From: Desulfobacterales bacterium
Lineage (GTDB): Bacteria > Desulfobacterota > DSM-4660 > Desulfatiglandales > Desulfatiglandaceae
DNA length: 9,761 bases
Direction: 5' to 3'
NCBI GenBank assembly: GCA_022013615.1
Contig: JAKLQB010000070.1
Coordinates: 1-9,761 of the forward strand
The notes under the pieces were generated by a model. That model worked only from the letters and a program-made list of their open reading frames with translations. It ran no database searches and was not told where the DNA came from. The translations under genes were made by a program, and so were the position numbers. Of the stretch, positions 5,750-9,761 are shown one piece after another (the stretch's first letter is position 1; each line of letters begins with the position of its first letter).

Positions 5750-6650
5750 AGGATCTGGCAAGAATCCTCTTGTACCAGGGAAGTTTCTTCTGTATGGCAT
5801 TTTTTATTTCGGGCAACTTTTCCCTTGCACTTTCTATTCCCGCCTCAATCAATTCATCTGCTCTGGAAAATTCTGACCAGTGTATGTCTTTTGTATCCGG
5901 AAAAATTGCCACATCTGCGGTCCTTGCCATCATGCGGGAAAGATTCCGTGATGTGATCATATCTGCGCGGCCGATGATTTCAATAGCATTCACGGATTCC
6001 ATGGGAGGAAATTCCCTCATGGCTAATTCCACACCTATAGTAACATCCACTTCGGTCCTGGGGAGATATTTTACCGGCACAGGGCAACTCACCCCTCCGT
6101 CAGTTATCAAGTCACCGTTCAAACAGACGGGACACAAAAAACCCGGGATGGAAGAACTGGCCGCAACCGCATCTATGATATCACCGGTTTTGAATACAAT
6201 ATCATCACCTGTATGCAGACTGGTGGCAACAATACATAGTGGGATCTTTGTATCTTCGATGTCACCCTGATCAATTAATCTAACAAGAATTTTTTTTAGG
6301 CGAACTTCCTTTAACAGTCCTGTTCGACTTTGCGCCAGATTGATGGCAATACGTCTTTTGATGTTTTCCGTCGTTTGATGGAGGAATGATCCCTCCTGGC
6401 AGCCATTTGTTTTCAGATATTCCAATCCCAATTGACTGTAAAACTCTTCATCTAATGATTGTCCAAAACGTTCTATCAAAAAATCCGCCTTGGGATTCTG
6501 GGCATAAGCAGCGCCAACAACAGCTCCTATGGATGTTCCCGTTATATAATGAAGAGGGATTCCTTCTTCCTCAAGCACCTTTAGAACGCCGACATGGGCC
6601 AGCCCTCGAGCCCCGCCACCACCCAATGCGATACCGATTCTTACTGACAT
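5739..6650 (-). CDS. Patatin-like phospholipase (RssA/YchK-like)
   Basis: This is a serine acyl hydrolase with the Ser-Asp dyad of the patatin family. Over 303 residues it shows the oxyanion glycine loop IALGGGGARGLAHVGVL (7-23), the nucleophile elbow GTSIGA with S40, and the catalytic DGG with D184 in DLITDGGVSCPVPV. AVAASSSIPGF (161-171) is also a typical bacterial patatin block. It probably hydrolyses phospholipids or lysophospholipids at the cytoplasmic membrane; the C-terminus KKLPWYKRILARSF is basic and amphipathic and could touch the membrane. There is no signal peptide, and no sign of type III or VI secretion. It converges on the PilZ gene with an 11-base overlap, so antisense interference between the two is possible. 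The ATG has only a weak GGA upstream. Confidence 0.93.
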   Translation of the reverse strand: MSVRIGIALGGGGARGLAHVGVLKVLEEEGIPLHYITGTSIGAVVGAAYAQNPKADFLIERFGQSLDEEFYSQLGLEYLKTNGCQEGSFLHQTTENIKRRIAINLAQSRTGLLKEVRLKKILVRLIDQGDIEDTKIPLCIVATSLHTGDDIVFKTGDIIDAVAASSSIPGFLCPVCLNGDLITDGGVSCPVPVKYLPRTEVDVTIGVELAMREFPPMESVNAIEIIGRADMITSRNLSRMMARTADVAIFPDTKDIHWSEFSRADELIEAGIESAREKLPEIKNAIQKKLPWYKRILARSFMP

Positions 6651-6791
6651 ATATTAGATCCACTGCTAATCTTAGGCATTCCAAAAATGACCAACGGCCT
6701 GTTCTACAAAGTCTCAGATAACTCAGTTAAGTCTTCTTCTTGAACTGTGTGCTATTTTATCCTCCTGCGGTTGAGCAAATATCACCTTTAT

Positions 6792-6829
6792 TTTAGGCAC
6801 TTTAGCTCACTTTAGTCACTTTAGTTCAC
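6792..6829. repeat. Imperfect tandem repeat TTTAGNYCAC
   Basis: Four units stand in a row: TTTAGGCAC, TTTAGCTCAC, TTTAGTCAC and TTTAGTTCAC, alternating 9 and 10 bases. The block lies in non-coding DNA upstream of the patatin gene. Similar short runs are, from memory, common in intergenic DNA of Desulfobacterota; function unknown. Confidence 0.8.
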
Positions 6830-6969
6830 CTATTAAAACAAAATTAAGTTGGATGTCGAAAACGTCAACCATTCAAACCACTTACCAATACAAGACTTTA
6901 TTGTCCAAGTATTAATCTTCCCTTTTGGCTTAAATAATCTGATTTTTTCACCTCATTTGATGTGTTTAT

Positions 6970-6989
6970 AAGCCCTTAGCGGCTTTTTT
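6970..6989 (+). terminator. Intrinsic terminator upstream of ORF1
   Basis: AAGCC (6970-6974) pairs with GGCTT (6981-6985) over a 6-base loop, and six T residues run through 6984-6989. It acts on plus-strand transcription but no plus-strand gene precedes it. It could shield the transposase genes from transcription entering from outside, as insulating terminators do in some insertion sequences. Confidence 0.5.
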
Positions 6990-6993
6990 GTCC

Positions 6994-7022
6994 TTGACAT
7001 GGCCAAGTATAAACATTAATAT
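6994..7022 (+). promoter_or_regulatory. Promoter of the transposase module
   Basis: A perfect -35 TTGACA (6994-6999) is followed after 17 bases by TAATAT (7017-7022), four of six matches to the -10 consensus. A perfect TATAAT also lies at 7029-7034 but too far from this -35. The promoter overlaps CCAAGTAT site B and lies next to site C, so the binder of those sites could repress it. Confidence 0.5.
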
Positions 7023-7056
7023 TGATAATATAATTCATACTTGGACACGGGGCAAA

Positions 7057-7713
7057 ATGGATAAAAACTCAAATGACACAAAAATCGTTAAAATTATTTT
7101 CAGAAAAAAAGCAATTACGATCGATGCACTATCTTCTCTTTTGAACAGTTCTATAAAAACCGCAAGACGACGGCTAAAACTCTGGGAAGCTTATACCAGT
7201 TATAACGAAAACGGGCGCTACTATACTTTACCGAACATTCCCGAATTTGATGGAAATGGTTTATGGGCATATCGAAAAATTCACTTTTCAAAATATGGCA
7301 ATCTTAAACAAACGACAATCAATCTGATTAAACGTTCAAAAGCCGGACTTGATGCTGCAGAGATGAACGATCTCCTGGGCATTTCTGTTCGCTCTTTTCT
7401 CACTGCTCTGCAGAAGCACCCAGATTTAAAACGGAAAAAGATTCAAGGGCGCTATGTTTACTTTTCTGCAGTTGAGGAAGATTACATCAGACAAAAAGAT
7501 TACCGTGCCGGTATGACTAGAATTAAACAGCTACCATCAGATTTTGAAGCGATTTTAATTCTTGTGGAAACAATTAAGAACCCTCATCTGAGTATTGAAG
7601 ATCTGGCTTTAAAATTAAAAGACAACGATTGTAGCGTCACCCCGGATAGTATCAGGAACCTTTTCACCTACCACGGTCTGACAGTAAAAAAAACGCCGGG
7701 AACGCCTTTTTGA
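7057..7713 (+). CDS. Transposon ORF1: DNA-binding protein with three helix-turn-helix-like segments
   Basis: The 218-residue product starts MDKNSNDTKIVKIIF. Residues about 10-60 read as a winged helix (ITIDALSSLLNSSIKTARRRL, wing GRYYTLP). Residues about 84-138 form a second (GLDAAEMNDLLGISVRSFLTAL, wing GRYVYFS). Residues about 160-212 look like a third HTH (LSIEDLALKLKD...VTPDSIRNLFTYHGL). It is basic and likely binds element ends or the module's own promoter. The ATG at 7057 is preceded by CGGGG. The frame is open from a TTG at 6988, but that would overlap the promoter. It ends with TGA at 7711-7713, overlapping ORF2, and an A8 run lies just before. It may act as a separate regulator or as the N-terminal part of a frameshifted transposase. 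Confidence 0.8.
   Translation: MDKNSNDTKIVKIIFRKKAITIDALSSLLNSSIKTARRRLKLWEAYTSYNENGRYYTLPNIPEFDGNGLWAYRKIHFSKYGNLKQTTINLIKRSKAGLDAAEMNDLLGISVRSFLTALQKHPDLKRKKIQGRYVYFSAVEEDYIRQKDYRAGMTRIKQLPSDFEAILILVETIKNPHLSIEDLALKLKDNDCSVTPDSIRNLFTYHGLTVKKTPGTPF
7686..7692 (+). other. Candidate -1 ribosomal frameshift heptamer A_AAA_AAA
   Basis: ORF1 reads GTA AAA AAA ACG here, inside eight consecutive A residues (7686-7693), 18 bases before the ORF1 stop. ORF2 is in the -1 frame, which is open from 7650 onwards with no stop. A -1 slip would continue as AAC GCC GGG and give a fusion of about 825 residues ending at 9530. No strong downstream hairpin is clear, though the following bases are GC-rich. Confidence 0.45.
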
Positions 7714-9533
7714 ATTGCCTTTGTCATTATAAGAAAAAGGTTTATGGTAGCGTGGCAAATACTACATTGTTTGATATACCACCTGTGTTTGATTTTTTTC
7801 CTGAAGAGGAATTTTGCCTGAACGATAAGAGTCGTCTGAATGTCCTGAAAACCGATACTCGAATAAAAAAGACGATCCAGATTGGTAGCTTCAAAGCTCG
7901 TGAAACAATCAAGGTGTGTCCCCAGTGCGGTATACAATACCGTTCAAAAGAACTTTGCAAAATCGCTCCGTCTGCATGTAACTTCGGTTACGATATACTT
8001 GTTCATGTAGGCAAGGCTCTTTTTGTAAACCATCTGGCCGATCACGGCATTGTCGAGCAACTTGCAGTCAAAAATGTCCATATCAGCCCCTCTGAGATTG
8101 CCTATCTTGGTAAAAAGTTCATTGTATATCTTATGCTTGCACACCGGAAAAGCGCACCACGAATCAAAGCCGCTATGGCATTAGAAGGTGGTTATATCCT
8201 TCATCTGGATGCAACTTACGAAGATAAGAGTCCTTTGCTGATGAGTGGACTAGATTCTATCATGAAAATTGTCCTGGGTAATTGTAAATTGCTCAGTGAA
8301 AAGTCCGACAGCATTGTTCCTTTCCTTGAGGATATTAAAAGTCTATTCGGGGAGCCGCTGGCATTGGTTCATGATATGTCCAAAGGCATTATTAAAGCTG
8401 TCGAAAAGGTTTTTCCGAACATCTTGGATTTTATTTGCCATTTCCATTTTCTGCGGGATATCGGCAAAGATCTGCTTGAGGCGGAATATGACAACATCCG
8501 CAAAAGCTTGACCAAACATGGAATTGCCGGCAAACTGAATTATCGTTTACGAAAATTTAAACAAACTGTCGATGAAAATACAAATCTGATTGATATGCTG
8601 AATCATCAACATTCATCCAGTAGTGATACATTTTTCACCTGCATGCCTGTGATTGCTGCATATAGTTTAATCATCTGGGCGCTTAATGGAAAAAAGCAGG
8701 GAAACGGATATGGGTTTCCTTTTGACCGGCCTCATCTTGAATTTGCAAAGAGATTGAAAGTGGCGCATGCAGATCTTGATCAACTTCGAAAAATTAAACT
8801 CCGTCGAGGCCACAGAGACAATAAAGCCCTTCATAAAGCATTTTTCGATCTATCCGATGTGATGAAGAATAGATCATTATGGAAGAGTGTTGATCGGATT
8901 GAATCAGAAATTGAACTTTTTGAAAAGCTTCGTGACACAATGCGGATCGCCCCCAAAACAAGCAAGAGAGGACTCAATAACGAAGGGACCGCAGCTCCTA
9001 TCGGCACGATTGAAAAAGAAGTAAAGAAGCTTAGAAAAGAGATCGTAAGTTCGAAAACTTACAAAAAAAATGAGCGACACCAAAAAATGATTGAACAAAT
9101 TGACAAGTATTGGGAAAAGTTATTTGCAGACCCGATCGAGGTGGAAACATGTGATGGGAAGAAACACATTCAACCGCAAAGAACGAATAATTTTGCTGAG
9201 CAGCGTTTTCGAGACTTGAAACGGGGATACCGGAAAAAAACCGGTAATGGGTCTTTAGGGAAAACTTTACGTACAATGCTTGCAGACACACTGCTAGTAA
9301 AAAATTTACAAAACGATGAATATATGAAGATCCTGCTTAATGGCAAATCGAACTTACAAGAATTATTTGCCGAGATTGACGTCACTGAAGTGCGTAATGA
9401 ATTGAAGTCCACACAGGGAAACATTGAAAAAATACCAGCCAAATTGAAAAAATTAACAAATCAAATAGATTATCCGGAAATGCTTAAAAATTATTTCTTC
9501 AAGCTAAAATCCAACGGGATTTTCTGTCAATAG
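7710..9533 (+). CDS. Transposon ORF2: DDE/RNase H-like transposase
   Basis: Residues 64-90 hold a CPQCG knuckle (C70, C73) with C83 and C90, a possible zinc ribbon. The likely catalytic acids are D167 in YILHLDATYED, D222 in LALVHDMSKG and E497 in TNNFAEQRFRDLKRG. D222 is followed by a CHFHFLRD motif (C243, H244, H246), as in MULE/IS256/ISL3-like DDE enzymes. A long helical insertion of about 250 residues separates this from E497. Read alone from TTG at 7710 it is 607 residues; GTG at 7752 is an alternative start, and no ATG occurs before residue 156. The lack of a good start fits production by frameshift or coupling from ORF1. All key residues are present, so it may be active. The exact insertion-sequence family is not certain. 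Confidence 0.82.
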   Translation: MNCLCHYKKKVYGSVANTTLFDIPPVFDFFPEEEFCLNDKSRLNVLKTDTRIKKTIQIGSFKARETIKVCPQCGIQYRSKELCKIAPSACNFGYDILVHVGKALFVNHLADHGIVEQLAVKNVHISPSEIAYLGKKFIVYLMLAHRKSAPRIKAAMALEGGYILHLDATYEDKSPLLMSGLDSIMKIVLGNCKLLSEKSDSIVPFLEDIKSLFGEPLALVHDMSKGIIKAVEKVFPNILDFICHFHFLRDIGKDLLEAEYDNIRKSLTKHGIAGKLNYRLRKFKQTVDENTNLIDMLNHQHSSSSDTFFTCMPVIAAYSLIIWALNGKKQGNGYGFPFDRPHLEFAKRLKVAHADLDQLRKIKLRRGHRDNKALHKAFFDLSDVMKNRSLWKSVDRIESEIELFEKLRDTMRIAPKTSKRGLNNEGTAAPIGTIEKEVKKLRKEIVSSKTYKKNERHQKMIEQIDKYWEKLFADPIEVETCDGKKHIQPQRTNNFAEQRFRDLKRGYRKKTGNGSLGKTLRTMLADTLLVKNLQNDEYMKILLNGKSNLQELFAEIDVTEVRNELKSTQGNIEKIPAKLKKLTNQIDYPEMLKNYFFKLKSNGIFCQ

Positions 9534-9761
9534 AAAAATACAGATGATCCATTTAACCGTGATCCAATTGTGTTTAAACCAGCCCCAATTGGTCCAGATA
9601 GAGTAAACCAACGCGGTTAAAAACGTTCCAATCGCTCCCGGCACTAAAATAAACAGATCGATAAAATCCAATGTGTAGGAGATCCCATACAGTTCACCCC
9701 CATTCTCAGGATTAACAAAAAACTGCATTATGGTTAGCGTGGTGGCGCAACCGGCCCAAAC
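9504..9761 (-). pseudogene. Membrane protein (DUF2269-like), C-terminally truncated and cut by window edge
   Basis: The frame is open from the right edge to a TAG at 9506-9504 and gives 85 residues; the first ATG (9728) is internal, because VWAGCATTLTI is read ahead of it. Hydrophobic helices (LFILVPGAIGTFLTALVYSIW and ITVKWIICIFLLT) and the block WTNWGWFKHNWITVKWI match a small integral membrane family in which, from memory, the sequence continues with GTFFLGPW and further helices. Here it ends soon after as ENPVGF within the last bases of ORF2. This suggests the element inserted into the gene and replaced its C-terminus. The missing end is not found on the left side of the element, so a deletion or rearrangement may have followed. 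Function unknown. Confidence 0.6.
9506..9523. repeat. Hairpin at the end of ORF2
   Basis: AAAATCC (9506-9512) and GGATTTT (9517-9523) are perfect arms around a 4-base loop, inside the last codons of ORF2 and over the TAG of the converging membrane gene. It may be a weak bidirectional terminator, or part of the element's right end. Confidence 0.45.

Larger units (their letters stand above)
6902..7047. promoter_or_regulatory. Three CCAAGTAT sites around the ORF1 promoter
   Basis: Site A is TGTCCAAGTATTAAT at 6902-6916. Site C, read on the minus strand at 7047-7033, is TGTCCAAGTATGAAT and matches in 14 of 15 bases. Site B is CCAAGTAT at 7003-7010, in the same orientation as A. B and C form an inverted pair around the -10 region. 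This layout suits transposase or regulator binding, possibly with site A near the left end of the element. No matching copy was found near the right end. Confidence 0.55.
6651..7056. other. Intergenic region between the patatin gene and the transposase module
   Basis: No coding frame is convincing in these 406 bases. They contain a short tandem repeat (6792-6829), a first CCAAGTAT-type site (6903-6912), an intrinsic terminator (6970-6989), a plus-strand promoter (6994-7022) and two further CCAAGTAT-type sites. On the minus strand GGAGGATAAAATAG near 6757-6770 looks like a ribosome site but no start codon follows it. The left boundary of the mobile element falls somewhere here. Confidence 0.6.
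6902..9533 (+). mobile_element. Two-gene transposon-like element (boundaries uncertain)
   Basis: A helix-turn-helix gene and a DDE transposase-like gene overlap at their junction, have no other cargo, and abut a membrane gene that seems to lose its C-terminus here. The left limit is set provisionally at the first TGTCCAAGTAT site and the right limit at the second gene's stop; both are estimates. I found no convincing terminal inverted repeat pair or target-site duplication. TTGACA near 6994 and TGTCAA near 9525 are complementary but too short to count. The family resembles an unclassified insertion-sequence group that I associate with Deltaproteobacteria. Confidence 0.55.

Noticed and set aside
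6988..7056. Upstream TTG start for ORF1
   Set aside because: It would place the start codon before the probable promoter, and the ATG at 7057 has a better-placed ribosome site.
6994..9530. TTGACA near 6994 and TGTCAA near 9525 as terminal inverted repeats of the element
   Set aside because: Only six bases match, one copy is explained as a -35 box, and neighbouring bases do not extend the pairing.
9504..9728. Membrane protein starting at the ATG at 9728
   Set aside because: The frame stays open to the window edge and the residues before that ATG look like part of the protein, so the real start is outside the window.

Overview
The window looks like a chromosomal stretch of a Gram-negative bacterium, most likely from Desulfobacterota (the former Deltaproteobacteria). 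The case for Gram-negative is direct: an intact KDO-activating enzyme (KdsB) implies lipopolysaccharide. The phylum guess is inference. It rests on moderate-GC coding DNA, a PilZ protein and an FmdB zinc ribbon of the type common there, short intergenic repeats, and a two-gene transposase of a type I associate with that group.

Minus-strand block (about 1-5030). Reading leftwards, the genes are a soluble GAF-GAF histidine kinase, a HAD-family phosphatase, an FmdB-type zinc ribbon of 54 residues, a Cys-rich zinc-ribbon protein with a charged repeat tail, queD, kdsB and the first 59 codons of recJ. Kinase and HAD gene are 32 bases apart. The zinc-ribbon gene and queD overlap as TAATG, so they are probably translationally coupled. 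Several gaps carry hairpins or short tandem repeats, and one 25-base motif stands upstream of both the kinase and the FmdB gene.

Middle (about 5031-6650). A plus-strand PilZ-domain gene with a good sigma-70-like promoter converges on a minus-strand patatin-like phospholipase. The two overlap by 11 bases at their 3' ends.

Right part (about 6900-9761). Two plus-strand genes form a transposon-like module. The first encodes a protein with three helix-turn-helix-like segments, and the second a DDE transposase-like protein with a CHFH motif. They overlap at a TTGA junction just after an A8 run that fits a -1 ribosomal frameshift site, which would give a fusion of 825 residues. Upstream lie an intrinsic terminator, a TTGACA promoter and three copies of a CCAAGTAT motif. 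The module abuts a minus-strand membrane-protein gene whose C-terminus appears to have been replaced by element sequence. That gene runs off the right edge.

The most interesting system here is this two-gene transposase module with its possible frameshift and its arrayed binding sites. The remaining genes are recognisable housekeeping or signalling genes, and I see no defence, CRISPR or biosynthetic cluster.
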